A stretch of DNA of 64,000 nt from an uncultured Bacteroidales bacterium. Lineage in GTDB: Bacteria > Bacteroidota > Bacteroidia > Bacteroidales > Paludibacteraceae. The stretch covers positions 51,759 to 115,758 of the forward strand of contig CACWZZ010000013.1 in assembly GCA_902765485.1 (NCBI GenBank), in the 5' to 3' direction. Made by a program: the position numbers and the translations under genes. Shown here in pieces: positions 42,920-51,214 of this stretch. Under the pieces are notes generated by a model. It did not search any database. It was not told the DNA's origin and worked only from the letters and a program-made list of their open reading frames with translations. Position 1 is the first letter of the stretch. The number at the start of each line of letters is the position of its first letter.

Positions 42920-43609
42920 TTATGCGGGCTCATTCAAAAGGTCCATAAACTCCAGCGTACGGCTCTCCAGCAGACGTACCACGCGGTCAATGCGCGCCAC
43001 CAAGTAGTTGTACGCAAACATCGCCAAAATACCGACGATCAAACCGCCGATCGTGGTCACCATCGCTTGGTACATACCGGTGGACAGCGCGCTCATCTCG
43101 ATCACGCCGCCGGAGGTCTGCGCCATGTTATAGAAGGTCTGAACCATACCGAGCACCGTTCCGAGGAATCCTAACATCGGAGCACCGGCGGCGATCGTCG
43201 CCATGATCACAAGTCCCTTCTCCAGACGTCCGACCTCCAGGTTTCCGACGTTCTCAACCGCCACCTGCACGTCCTGCATCGGACGGCCTATACGCGTGAT
43301 ACCTTTCTCTATCATGTGCGCGGACGGCGTGTCCGTCTGCTTGCAGAGGTTCAGCGCCGAATCGATCTTGCCTTCGTGGATATAATCGCGAATGCGGTCC
43401 ATGAACGATTTATCCTCCCGCGTGGCTTGCTTGATCACTACCAGACGAGCGATAAAAATATAACATGCAATCGCCAGCAGGATCGCCAGAATGACCATGA
43501 TCCAGCCGCCGTATTGCGCCATTTCCCATAAGTTGATGGATTCCTGCACAGCTTCTTCCTGTGCTACCATGTCCTCCGCGAGGGCAATTGTGTCAATTTG
43601 TAATAACAT
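42920..43609 (-). CDS. exbB: MotA/TolQ/ExbB proton channel protein
   Basis: About 229 residues with three membrane helices: GWIMVILAILLAIACYIFIA, then the conserved pair MATIAAGAPMLGFLGTVLGM and TTIGGLIVGILAMFAYNYL. GTVLGMVQTF is the family signature. The ATG at 43609 (MLLQIDTIALAED) is preferred over the TTG at 43621. It starts the exbB-exbD-tonB operon, with pdxJ upstream. Confidence 0.93.
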   Translation of the reverse strand: MLLQIDTIALAEDMVAQEEAVQESINLWEMAQYGGWIMVILAILLAIACYIFIARLVVIKQATREDKSFMDRIRDYIHEGKIDSALNLCKQTDTPSAHMIEKGITRIGRPMQDVQVAVENVGNLEVGRLEKGLVIMATIAAGAPMLGFLGTVLGMVQTFYNMAQTSGGVIEMSALSTGMYQAMVTTIGGLIVGILAMFAYNYLVARIDRVVRLLESRTLEFMDLLNEPA

Positions 43610-43615
43610 ATTAAT

Positions 43616-43654
43616 TTTCAAATATCAAATATCAAATCTTCAAATCCTCAAATG
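43616..43654. repeat. short tandem repeat, CAAATAT/CAAATCTT family
   Basis: Five units (CAAATAT twice, CAAATCTT, CAAATCCT, CAAATG) in the gap between exbB and pdxJ. Confidence 0.88.
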
Positions 43655-43656
43655 AC

Positions 43657-44370
43657 TTACTTTAGTAAGTCCAAATATTCCTGTATCGTCTCTTGGATGC
43701 CCAGATAGAGCGCGTCGCAGACGATGGCATGTCCGATTGACACCTCCGCGGTCCAAGGGAATGCCTGAATGAACGGCTTCAGGTTCTTCAGGTTCAAGTC
43801 GTGTCCGGCATTCATACCCAGACCCAGCTCGTGCGCTTTCTCCGCCGCCGGACGGTATTTCTCGATCGCCTTCTTCGGGTCCTCGTTAAAGAGCTCCGCG
43901 TAAGGTCCCGTATATAGCTCCACGCGGTCGGCTCCCGTGCGCAACGCATACTCCACCATCACCGGATCCGGGTCCACGAAAATGCTCACGCGGATACGAT
44001 GCGAGTGCAACTCATTCACCACGCCCTTCAGAAAATCCAGATGCCGCTTGGTGTCCCAACCATGATTAGAGGTCAGCTGATTCGGGTCGTCCGGCACCAG
44101 CGTCACTTGCGTCGGACGGATGTCCGTCACCAGCGCCATAAACTCCTCCGTCGGATTGCCCTCCACGTTCAGCTCCGTCTTCACCATCGATTTCAACTGA
44201 TAGACGTCCTCTTTGCGGATGTGCCGCTCGTCGGGACGCGGATGAACCGTAATCCCTTGCGCACCGAACAACTCGCAATCCACCGCAAAACGCTCCACGT
44301 CCGGCAAGTTACCTCCGCGCGCATTGCGAAGCGTAGCCACTTTGTTGATATTTACACTCAGTCTTGTCAT
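43657..44370 (-). CDS. pdxJ: Pyridoxine 5'-phosphate synthase
   Basis: It closes the ring of pyridoxine phosphate from 3-amino-2-oxopropyl phosphate and deoxyxylulose phosphate. The 237 residues match the family: [20 protein letters not shown] at the start, [12 protein letters not shown] with active-site His and Arg residues, [18 protein letters not shown] and [14 protein letters not shown] with the C-terminal His. It has a strong promoter directly upstream and leads the exbB operon. Confidence 0.96.
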   Translation of the reverse strand: MTRLSVNINKVATLRNARGGNLPDVERFAVDCELFGAQGITVHPRPDERHIRKEDVYQLKSMVKTELNVEGNPTEEFMALVTDIRPTQVTLVPDDPNQLTSNHGWDTKRHLDFLKGVVNELHSHRIRVSIFVDPDPVMVEYALRTGADRVELYTGPYAELFNEDPKKAIEKYRPAAEKAHELGLGMNAGHDLNLKNLKPFIQAFPWTAEVSIGHAIVCDALYLGIQETIQEYLDLLK

Positions 44371-44392
44371 AGCGAATAATCTAAATTTGCGG

Positions 44393-44423
44393 CAAAGTTA
44401 CAACTTTTTTTTTACATGTGCAA
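44393..44423 (-). promoter_or_regulatory. Bacteroidales promoter of pdxJ
   Basis: Minus strand TTTGCACATGTA, spacer, TTGTAACTTTGCCGC. Confidence 0.8.
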
Positions 44424-44644
44424 ATAAAAAGAGAAAAATCGCCCGCGATGAACACTTTTTCCATGTTTATCGCTTTGCCGTGGCGCGAGCCAATGCCAGA
44501 TAAGGTTTGCTGATTTGGGGGCAATTGAACCGACATTGAGCCGAGATGGGCAGGCAATAGGTTCGGTAATGGATAACAGATGACTAAGAATATACAAGAA
44601 TAACTAACGCCGAATTTTCGAACAAGGCGTTCGAAAAAATAATA

Positions 44645-44722
44645 AAATGACATGACCGAATTGACCGGATTGACCGTTTGGGGGGTGAAACGGTCAAAAA
44701 GGTCAAAACGGTCAGAACAAAA
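44645..44722. repeat. short repeat, GACCGAATT/GGTCAAAAC family with inverted halves
   Basis: GACATGACCGAATTGACCGG and ATTGACCG in the left half, AACGGTCAAAAAGGTCAAAA and CGGTCAGAAC in the right half. The two halves are inverted and can form a hairpin around GTTTGGGGGGTG. Confidence 0.8.
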
Positions 44723-44751
44723 AATCACATGACAAAGTTATGCGGAGAGCG

Positions 44752-44952
44752 AGGAGTAGCGAAGCCCATAAACTATGCAGATAGCGTATATACCCTTCGG
44801 AGCAAGCGCTCCCCTGCGCACATACTTTCGCGTACCCCTTCGCGAAAGAATGACTCCGAAAGGGTATATACTGTCTCCGCGCTTGCGCGGTGGGCTTCGA
44901 GTGTATGTATGAGCGAAAGGAAGAAAGAGAAATGCGAAATATGGCTACTCCT
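44752..44952. repeat. Nested multi-arm inverted repeat element
   Basis: From outside to inside: AGGAGTAGC (44752-44760) with GCTACTCCT (44944-44952); CGAAGCCCA (44760-44768) with TGGGCTTCG (44891-44899); GTATATACCCTTCGGAG (44786-44802) with CTCCGAAAGGGTATATAC (44854-44871); CTTTCGCG (44825-44832) with CGCGAAAG (44841-44848); and a side hairpin CCGCGCTTGCGCGG (44877-44890). Either a structured RNA or a small palindromic mobile element. The SGNH gene stop lies within the right end. Confidence 0.75.
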
Positions 44953-45943
44953 TCTTGTATATATCCTCAATTATTAGAAATCCCACTCGCAAGCCGAAAT
45001 GTCCGGGGTCGGAATAATTGTTGTAGTCCTCTGTCAATTCGTTCTTTCCCGTATAATTATGCACACGAGACGAGCCGAAGATTTCCTGCAATAATTTCAA
45101 ATCTTGTGGATTCACCTCCGGATTCGTGTAGCAGTAGCTGGGTGAAAGGATGATATGATAGTCTGTTTCATTCTCATTCAATATAGCTCGTATATGTCGT
45201 AGTTGTTTCTCAAATTGTTGGGTAATGACAGGCTTTGAGACCGATACTTTGTACCCTGAATGTTCTATTGTTGAAAAGAAAGTAGTGCGCGTCATCTCGG
45301 TACAATGTTTCAAACTATCTTGTGCCGGTAATTCCGTGTAATTCAAAGCGCAAGTATTATCCCAATCGTTTGTTATGGTATCAGAGCAACATGTTTCTTG
45401 CACATGATGTAATCTGTATTTAATACTTTTACGCCATAATGACGGTTTTTGTATAAAGTTAAAGAATTGATAAGCATTATATGTGAATTTTGTATGCCCT
45501 GTGAACATGTAATGTTTCATGGAAAGTGCCTTTTTAGGAAGTTGATTACAGCTAAATGCCCCAGGAATATCAAACATTATTAAAGCGTTGTTAATAGGAA
45601 TATCATGCTCGTTAAGATAATTGATCTTCAGTTCAATTCCTGTTAAACTCTCACTCCATGCTTGAAATAAAAAAGGCTGAGCACCTTCGGGCAAATAGGT
45701 TTTCCATTGATACGTATTCATACCGCCTCCACGTGAACTACTGAAAATGAAAGAATTGTAGTGATAAATTGGATTGTTGCGAAGAAATAATTCCGTGGAA
45801 AGATACTCACGATTTGTTACATCCACATCATTTATATCAAACGCATGGAGGCAACGGAACGGGTCAGTCCATAAGTATATGGCTAACAAAATTACTAATG
45901 GAATCGCAATGCCGATTGTTATTGTTATGATAAACCTTTTCAT
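44945..45943 (-). CDS. SGNH-like membrane-anchored protein, partner of the MBOAT acyltransferase
   Basis: The 332 residues begin with one membrane helix (IITITIGIAIPLVILLAIYL) and continue as a periplasmic domain. SFIFSSSRGGGMNTYQW is placed like the GDS block of SGNH hydrolases, and YSDPGHFGLRVG near the end is placed like the catalytic Asp-x-x-His. Proteins of this layout (AlgJ/AlgX-like or DltD-like) work with MBOAT acyltransferases to acetylate polysaccharides. The assignment rests on these motifs and the neighbour five bases upstream. The gene is clearly more AT-rich than its surroundings, suggesting transfer. Confidence 0.68.
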   Translation of the reverse strand: MKRFIITITIGIAIPLVILLAIYLWTDPFRCLHAFDINDVDVTNREYLSTELFLRNNPIYHYNSFIFSSSRGGGMNTYQWKTYLPEGAQPFLFQAWSESLTGIELKINYLNEHDIPINNALIMFDIPGAFSCNQLPKKALSMKHYMFTGHTKFTYNAYQFFNFIQKPSLWRKSIKYRLHHVQETCCSDTITNDWDNTCALNYTELPAQDSLKHCTEMTRTTFFSTIEHSGYKVSVSKPVITQQFEKQLRHIRAILNENETDYHIILSPSYCYTNPEVNPQDLKLLQEIFGSSRVHNYTGKNELTEDYNNYSDPGHFGLRVGFLIIEDIYKKE

Positions 45944-45948
45944 GCTAA

Positions 45949-47463
45949 TTAGAATTGAAAATAGATGAATGATTGACTGTTTCCAGCAAATTCAAGCATA
46001 CAGAGTACAAGTATATAAATAACGCAAATTCGTGCCCATTGTGGAATATTAAAAAGGCAGAAAGGATGTTCTTTGCCTCTGTCAAACCATTCTACAATAA
46101 GCATTATTGCAGTAAAGAAAAGTGTTCGTTTGAGACCACTAATAATCATTGGAATGGAAAATATTGATGTAGCGCCAAGTCCACATACATATTCCCATGC
46201 TTGTGTGATGGATTGAGCCCTGAAAATAATCCAACCCAACACTACAAATGCAAACGTCAGCAGTATTTGTCCGCACTCTTTCCATGTGGGGAAAAGACGT
46301 CCTTCGGCTACTTGGTTGGTGTATTTGCGGTTTTTGCCAAGGAGGATGAGAGGGAGGAAAAGGAGGACATGGTATGCGCCCCAAGCTATAAATGTCCAGT
46401 TCGCACCATGCCAGAAACCGGAGAGGAGGAAGATGACAAACGTGTTGCGGATGATGATTAGTTTCTTGTAACGGTCGGGATTTTGGATGTTAGCAGGTAT
46501 TTCCGGACGAGAACCGCCGAGAGGTATATAGACGTAATCGCGGAACCAAGTGGTCAAAGATATATGCCAGCGTCTCCAAAACTCCGCTATGTCACGGGAG
46601 AAATACGGATTGTTGAAGTTGCGCATCAGTTTGATTCCAAACAACTTAGCTGTGCCGATGGCAATATCCGAATAGCCAGAGAAATCGCCGTAGATCTGGA
46701 ACGTAAAGAGAATGGCTGCAAGCAATAATGTAGAACCGGTTTGGGTGTCGTATGTTGCCCAAACTTGGTCAACGTACGTCGCGCAGTTATCGGCTACCAC
46801 TATTTTCTTGAATAGCCCCCAGAGGATTTGGCGCATTCCGTCGGTCGCTTGGTCGTATGAGAATTTGCGGTTTTGCAGAAACTGCGGCAGAAGGTTTGTG
46901 GCGCGCTCAATAGGTCCTGCCACCAGTTGCGGGAAGAACGCTATAAACGCAAAGAAGGCAATAATGTCTTTGGTTGGTTCTATCTTTTGGCGATAGACAT
47001 CTATCGAGTAGCTGAGGGCTTGGAAGGTATAGAACGAGATTCCGACAGGGAGGATGATGCGTAATAACAGGCTGTCCGTGGAAATGCCAAATAGTTGACC
47101 GAACTCCGAGACAAAGAAATCGTAGTACTTGAAGACTGCCAATATTCCCAAATTAAGGACAATATTTGCTACCATCCAGAACTTAGGAGAAAGCATTCTC
47201 TGCTTGTTGGCTCCCTCTCTGTGGGAGAGGGCGGGGGGAGAGGCTATCAACAACCCGCTTCCCCATGAGCAGAAAGAGGTGAAAGCGATGAGCAGCAGAA
47301 ACCTCCAGTCCCACCAGCCGTAAAAGACATAGCTGGCGATGAGGACAAAGGCGTTTTGCAGCCTGAGTTTGGTATTTTCGTTTATGTGTGCGTACCCGAT
47401 TGCCCAATAAATCAGGAACACGATGGGCAAAAAGAACGCAAATTCGATTGAGTTAAAGAGCAT
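45949..47463 (-). CDS. MBOAT family O-acyltransferase (AlgI/DltB-like)
   Basis: The 504 residues form a multi-pass membrane protein that moves acyl groups to exported polysaccharide. Family signatures are RNFNNPYFSRDIAEFWRRWH, then TWFRDYVYIPLGGSR and SGFWHGANWTFIAWGAYHVL with the active-site His. Near residue 75 the segment IASPPALSHREGANKQ is an insertion from the GC-rich palindrome family, in a loop. It is the first gene of a two-gene unit with the SGNH-like gene. Confidence 0.92.
   Translation of the reverse strand: MLFNSIEFAFFLPIVFLIYWAIGYAHINENTKLRLQNAFVLIASYVFYGWWDWRFLLLIAFTSFCSWGSGLLIASPPALSHREGANKQRMLSPKFWMVANIVLNLGILAVFKYYDFFVSEFGQLFGISTDSLLLRIILPVGISFYTFQALSYSIDVYRQKIEPTKDIIAFFAFIAFFPQLVAGPIERATNLLPQFLQNRKFSYDQATDGMRQILWGLFKKIVVADNCATYVDQVWATYDTQTGSTLLLAAILFTFQIYGDFSGYSDIAIGTAKLFGIKLMRNFNNPYFSRDIAEFWRRWHISLTTWFRDYVYIPLGGSRPEIPANIQNPDRYKKLIIIRNTFVIFLLSGFWHGANWTFIAWGAYHVLLFLPLILLGKNRKYTNQVAEGRLFPTWKECGQILLTFAFVVLGWIIFRAQSITQAWEYVCGLGATSIFSIPMIISGLKRTLFFTAIMLIVEWFDRGKEHPFCLFNIPQWARICVIYILVLCMLEFAGNSQSFIYFQF
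47207..47248. repeat. GC-rich palindrome, CTCCCTC/GAGGG family, in coding sequence
   Basis: CTCCCTCTCTGTGGGAGAGG and GCGGGGGGAGAGG, translated as SPPALSHREGA in the MBOAT protein. Confidence 0.75.
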
Positions 47464-47496
47464 AAAAACGCGGATTTCTTTTCTTACTTATCCGCC

Positions 47497-47670
47497 ATTT
47501 GAGGTCCTGAGAAAACCCTTGAAACCGAATAAGCAATGCAGAAACCCACGCCGTGTATATACGCACACGCACGTACCTAATACTGATACGCGCGGGTATA
47601 AATACACCCATGGGCATCTACTACTGCCTTGTTTTCGAGTTTCAAATTTGAAGTTTCTCAGGTTTCAAAT
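47497..47670. repeat. Element with imperfect terminal inverted repeats
   Basis: The left end ATTTGAGGTCCTGAGAAAAC (from 47497) is matched in inverted form at the right end by GTTTCTCAGGTTTCAAAT (to 47670), with TTGAAAC/GTTTCAA next to them. The centre holds a weaker stem TGTATATAC with GTATAAATACA. Size and structure would suit a non-autonomous mobile element. Confidence 0.5.
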
Positions 47671-47762
47671 GGTCAAAAACAAGCGTTAGTAAACGCCATA
47701 AAATATGTCTGCTCCCTCACTCCGAAATATCGCGCAGACATTCCGACGCGAGTTTGCGGGTG

Positions 47763-47793
47763 CAAAGGTACTACAAAAAAACGAAATACGCAA
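47763..47793 (-). promoter_or_regulatory. Bacteroidales promoter of the MBOAT/SGNH genes
   Basis: Minus strand TTGCGTATTTCG followed by TGTAGTACCTTTGCACC. Confidence 0.75.
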
Positions 47794-47811
47794 ATAAAAG
47801 TACAATTTCTT

Positions 47812-47842
47812 TTGGTGGTTTCAAAAATTTGTAGTACCTTTG
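47812..47842 (+). promoter_or_regulatory. Bacteroidales promoter of nadK-lgt-fmt
   Basis: TTGGTGGTTTC followed by TGTAGTACCTTTGTGCC, about 25 bases before the nadK start. Confidence 0.75.
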
Positions 47843-47873
47843 TGCCCAAATTAGATTAGCGAGGAATCGCCTT

Positions 47874-48767
47874 ATGACAATAGCAATATTTGGAAATGCA
47901 ATGAAGTCGCAGACTTTGGTAGAGGTGCGACACATTTTGGAATTCATGACGGCGAATGGCGTGCATGTGTTGCTCTCGCAGGAATTACGGCAGGAATTAG
48001 ACTTGCGCGAGTACCCCGGATTTCCGGAAAACTGGGACAGCAACGAGCAGCCGGAGAACGTCTATGGCGAGCCGATTGATTTTGCTCTTTCGGTCGGCGG
48101 CGACGGCACGTTTTTGACTTCCGCTGCCGTGATCGGCAACAAGAACATTCCGATCCTTGGTGTCAACGTCGGACATTTGGGTTTTCTGGCAGACGTGCAA
48201 TCGCAAGACTTGGACGATATACTCCAAAAGTTAGTAGCCGGCGAATACACGATTGAGCGCCGTAGTCTGCTGAATGTCAAAGTGTTAGACAAAGAAGGAA
48301 TCTTGCGCAACGACCTCGTCATGGCGCCGAATGCGCTGAACGAAGTAGCGATCTTGAAGCAAGGTCTGACCAACATGCTGACCATTGAGACAAAGGTGAA
48401 CGGCGAGTTGCTGCACACGTACCATTCGGATGGTCTGGTCATCTCCACGCCGACCGGCAGTACGGCTTACAACCTCTCTATCGGCGGTCCGCTGGTCGTG
48501 CCGCAGAACAGGGTGATCATCCTGACTCCGATCGCGCCGCACAGTCTGACGGTCAAACCGATCGTGGTGCCGGACGACTGGACTTTCGACATCCGTGTCA
48601 ACAGCCGCTATGACACCTACATGGTCTCGGTCGATGGACGCAGCCAGAGTCTGAGTACCGACATGAGCCTGCATATCGAGCGCGCTAATTACACCGTCAA
48701 AGTAGTACAAATCGGCGATAACAGCTTCTTGAAATCACTACGGACAAAACTCAATTGGGGAAAATGA
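47874..48767 (+). CDS. nadK: NAD kinase
   Basis: It phosphorylates NAD to NADP. The 297 residues have the catalytic GGDGT at 75-79, NVGHLGFLAD, the NALNEVAI motif, and the glycine-rich STPTGSTAYNLSIGGPLV near residue 200. Length is normal. It starts a plus-strand operon, and its stop overlaps the lgt start (ATGA). Confidence 0.96.
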   Translation: MTIAIFGNAMKSQTLVEVRHILEFMTANGVHVLLSQELRQELDLREYPGFPENWDSNEQPENVYGEPIDFALSVGGDGTFLTSAAVIGNKNIPILGVNVGHLGFLADVQSQDLDDILQKLVAGEYTIERRSLLNVKVLDKEGILRNDLVMAPNALNEVAILKQGLTNMLTIETKVNGELLHTYHSDGLVISTPTGSTAYNLSIGGPLVVPQNRVIILTPIAPHSLTVKPIVVPDDWTFDIRVNSRYDTYMVSVDGRSQSLSTDMSLHIERANYTVKVVQIGDNSFLKSLRTKLNWGK

Positions 48768-49723
48768 TATTAGATTCTATAGTTTGGGATGTGGACCCGA
48801 TATTGATTCATTTCGGGGACGGAGGAATACGTTGGTATGGTCTGCTGTGGGCGATCGGTCTGTATATCTGCTGGAAAGTGAACGAACAGATGTACAAACG
48901 CGAAAACTGTCCGGCGGAATGGGCGGACCAGCTTTTCTTTTGGATGGCAGCCGGTGTGATCATTGGTGCGCGGCTGGGGCATTGCTGGTTCTACGAATGG
49001 CACGATGTGACGAACCCTGCGTTGGCGGGTTATTGCGAGTACATGCGTATCTCGACCAAGCCTTGGCATTTCTTCGCGTGGGAGTTCGTTTACCGCAATC
49101 CGTATATCGAGCACCCGCTGATGCTACTTAAGATATGGGAAGGCGGTCTGAGCAGTCACGGCGGCGCGATCGGACTCATCACAGCCGCTGTTTTGCTCAA
49201 TAAATACAAGTTCAGCCGCTATCCGCAGTTCGGGACAAGCTGGCTGTGGATCCTCGACCGTCTGTGCGTCGGCGTGTGCTTCACAGCGATGCTGATTCGT
49301 CTGGGCAATCTGATGAACAGCGAGATCTACGGCGGTCCGACCGACCTGCCGTGGGGATTCATCTTCGTTCGCGACGGACAGACCGTTCCTTGCCACCCGA
49401 CGCAGATCTACGAGATCCTCTATTGTTTTGCGGCGCTTTGCGTGACATGGCCGCTCTATTGGCACACCGACGCACGCAGACGCGAAGGACTGCTGCTGGG
49501 AATCTTTTTAGAGATTGTGTTTGTGACCCGTTTCCTGCTGGAGTTTATCAAGAACGACCAAGAGGCATTTGAGGCAGGGCATGTGCTGAACATGGGACAG
49601 CTGCTGAGTATTCCGTTCATCCTGTTGGGTATATACCTTATTATACGCGCGTACATGCGCCCGTTAAGCCCGGTGGTGGATGTGCGCCCGAAGAGTTTGG
49701 AGAAAAATTATCAAGACAAATGA
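48764..49723 (+). CDS. lgt: Prolipoprotein diacylglyceryl transferase
   Basis: It attaches diacylglycerol to the lipobox Cys of prolipoproteins, the step before LspA. The 319 residues have seven membrane helices, the Lgt signature region IWEGGLSSHGGAIGLI, the GRxGN-like LIRLGNLMNSEIYGGPTD and HPTQIYEIL. The ATG at 48764 overlaps the nadK stop; a TTG at 48755 is less likely. Confidence 0.96.
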   Translation: MILDSIVWDVDPILIHFGDGGIRWYGLLWAIGLYICWKVNEQMYKRENCPAEWADQLFFWMAAGVIIGARLGHCWFYEWHDVTNPALAGYCEYMRISTKPWHFFAWEFVYRNPYIEHPLMLLKIWEGGLSSHGGAIGLITAAVLLNKYKFSRYPQFGTSWLWILDRLCVGVCFTAMLIRLGNLMNSEIYGGPTDLPWGFIFVRDGQTVPCHPTQIYEILYCFAALCVTWPLYWHTDARRREGLLLGIFLEIVFVTRFLLEFIKNDQEAFEAGHVLNMGQLLSIPFILLGIYLIIRAYMRPLSPVVDVRPKSLEKNYQDK

Positions 49724-50652
49724 CAAAGAAAGATTTACGAATCATATTTCTCGGCACGCCGGAGTTTGCGGTAGCAAGTCTGCAAGCGTTGGTAGAAGGC
49801 GGTTATAATGTGGTCGCGGTGGTCACCATGCCGGACAAGCCTGCAGGCAGAGGACACCAGATGCAGTTCTCGGACGTGAAGAAATATGCGCTGTCGGTCG
49901 GTCTGCCGGTGTTACAGCCGGAGAAGCTGAAAGACGAAGCGTTCCTTGAAGAGCTGCGTTCGTACCATGCGGACCTGCAGATCGTAGTGGCATTCCGTAT
50001 GTTGCCGGAGGTCGTTTGGGCGATGCCTCGGCTCGGCACGTTCAACTTGCACGCGTCGCTTTTGCCCCAATACCGCGGCGCTGCGCCGATAAACTGGGCG
50101 GTCATCAACGGCGACAAAGAGACCGGAGCGACCACTTTCATGCTCAAACAAGAGATCGACACCGGTAACATGATCCTGCAAGAGAAGATCGCCATCGGCG
50201 AGGACGAGAACGTCGGTTCGGTGCACGACCGACTGATGGAGATGGGAACCGGATTAGTGACCCGCACGGTGGATCTGATCATTGAATGCGAGACCAACGG
50301 TACGCCGCTGCCGACCACGCCGCAGCCGGAGATAGCTGAGCTGCGCCCTGCGCCGAAGCTGTTCAAAGAGACCTGCGAGATCCGCTTCGACGAGATGAGT
50401 GCCGAACAAGTGCATAATTTCGTTCGCGGTCTCAGTCCATACCCTGCGGCTTGGGCGAACCTGACGATCCACGGACAGAGCTTCGAGAACGTCAAGATCT
50501 ATCAAGTCGAAATAGCGGAATCCCGACATACCGAGATATCGAAAAACGAAATTGTCATCCCTTGCCGCGAAGGGGCGGTGCGGATTCTGGAGCTGCAAGT
50601 GCCGGGCAAGAAACGAATGGACGCAAAAGCGTTTCTCAATGGACTACATTAA
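49720..50652 (+). CDS. fmt: Methionyl-tRNA formyltransferase
   Basis: It formylates initiator Met-tRNA. The 310 residues have the folate-binding formyltransferase core with LHASLLPQYRGAAPINWAVI, QEIDTGNMILQ and a C-terminal OB-like domain (VHNFVRGLSPYPAAWANL). A segment at about residues 266-280 (ESRHTEISKNEIV) is encoded by the TCGAAAT repeat family. The start overlaps the lgt stop by four bases. Confidence 0.95.
   Translation: MTKKDLRIIFLGTPEFAVASLQALVEGGYNVVAVVTMPDKPAGRGHQMQFSDVKKYALSVGLPVLQPEKLKDEAFLEELRSYHADLQIVVAFRMLPEVVWAMPRLGTFNLHASLLPQYRGAAPINWAVINGDKETGATTFMLKQEIDTGNMILQEKIAIGEDENVGSVHDRLMEMGTGLVTRTVDLIIECETNGTPLPTTPQPEIAELRPAPKLFKETCEIRFDEMSAEQVHNFVRGLSPYPAAWANLTIHGQSFENVKIYQVEIAESRHTEISKNEIVIPCREGAVRILELQVPGKKRMDAKAFLNGLH
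50514..50552. repeat. short tandem repeat, ATATCGAAA family, in coding sequence
   Basis: AATAGCGGAATCCCGACATA and CCGAGATATCGAAAAACGAA are translated in the C-terminal domain of Fmt. Confidence 0.72.
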
Positions 50653-51187
50653 ACTCATAGATAAGTACTACGGCGAGAGTCCGGAGTTGCGGCATGTGTT
50701 AGTGACGCACAGCAGGCAGGTGGCAGACCGTGCGCTGCGGATTGTGGACGCCCATCCGCAATGGGAGGCGGAAGGGCTGGTGGATCGCACGTTCATCGAA
50801 GAAGCCGCCATGCTGCACGACATCGGAATTATCTATTGCAACGCGCCGAAGATCTACTGCAACGGTCCGCACGCCTATATCGAGCACGGGTATTTAGGCG
50901 CAGAGTTGCTGCGCAAAGAAGGTCTGCCGAAGCATGCCTTGGTCGCCGAACGGCACACCGGAACAGGTATCACGATCGAGCAGATCGAGCGCGAAGAATT
51001 ACCGATCCCCGAACGCAATTATTGCCCGCAGAGCTTGGAAGAGAAAATCATCTGCTACGCCGACAAATTCTATTCGAAAAGCCACCTCGGCGAGGAAGTG
51101 TCTTTAGAGAAAATCAAATACAATATCTGGAAATACGGCCACGAAGCGTTCGTCAGGTGGCAGGAGCTGGAGGCTCTGTGCAACTGA
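50639..51187 (+). CDS. HD-domain hydrolase
   Basis: The 182 residues contain an HD phosphohydrolase domain: HVLVTHSRQVADRAL, the metal-binding pair in AAMLHDIGIIYCN, and later His residues in YIEHGYLGAEL and ERHTGTG. Relatives act on nucleotides; the substrate is not known. The ATG at 50639 overlaps the fmt 3' end by 14 bases, so it belongs to the nadK-lgt-fmt operon. Confidence 0.87.
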   Translation: MDYIKLIDKYYGESPELRHVLVTHSRQVADRALRIVDAHPQWEAEGLVDRTFIEEAAMLHDIGIIYCNAPKIYCNGPHAYIEHGYLGAELLRKEGLPKHALVAERHTGTGITIEQIEREELPIPERNYCPQSLEEKIICYADKFYSKSHLGEEVSLEKIKYNIWKYGHEAFVRWQELEALCN

Positions 51188-51214
51188 CAACTGATGGCTG
51201 ATAACTGACGGCTA
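51184..51214. repeat. short tandem repeat, CTGATGG family
   Basis: CTGACAACTGATGGCTGATA and ACTGACGGCT at the convergent boundary between the HD gene and the DUF3078 gene. Confidence 0.8.

Larger units (their letters stand above)
44371..44944. other. Gene-free stretch with pdxJ promoter, repeats and a nested palindrome
   Basis: No credible gene. It contains the pdxJ promoter (44393), a GAATTGACCG/GGTCAAAACG repeat block (44645-44722) and the nested inverted repeat at 44752-44952. ORFs here are short and lack any recognised feature. Confidence 0.7.
47464..47873. other. Intergenic region with divergent promoters and a flanked palindromic element
   Basis: No gene. It contains an inverted-repeat element (47497-47670), the minus promoter of the MBOAT gene with a leader of about 300 bases, and the plus promoter of nadK. 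Confidence 0.7.

Noticed and set aside
44381-44728. A 115-codon minus-strand frame between pdxJ and the nested palindrome
   Set aside because: It overlaps the pdxJ promoter and the GGTCAAAAC repeats, has no homology that I recognise, and its composition is not coding-like.
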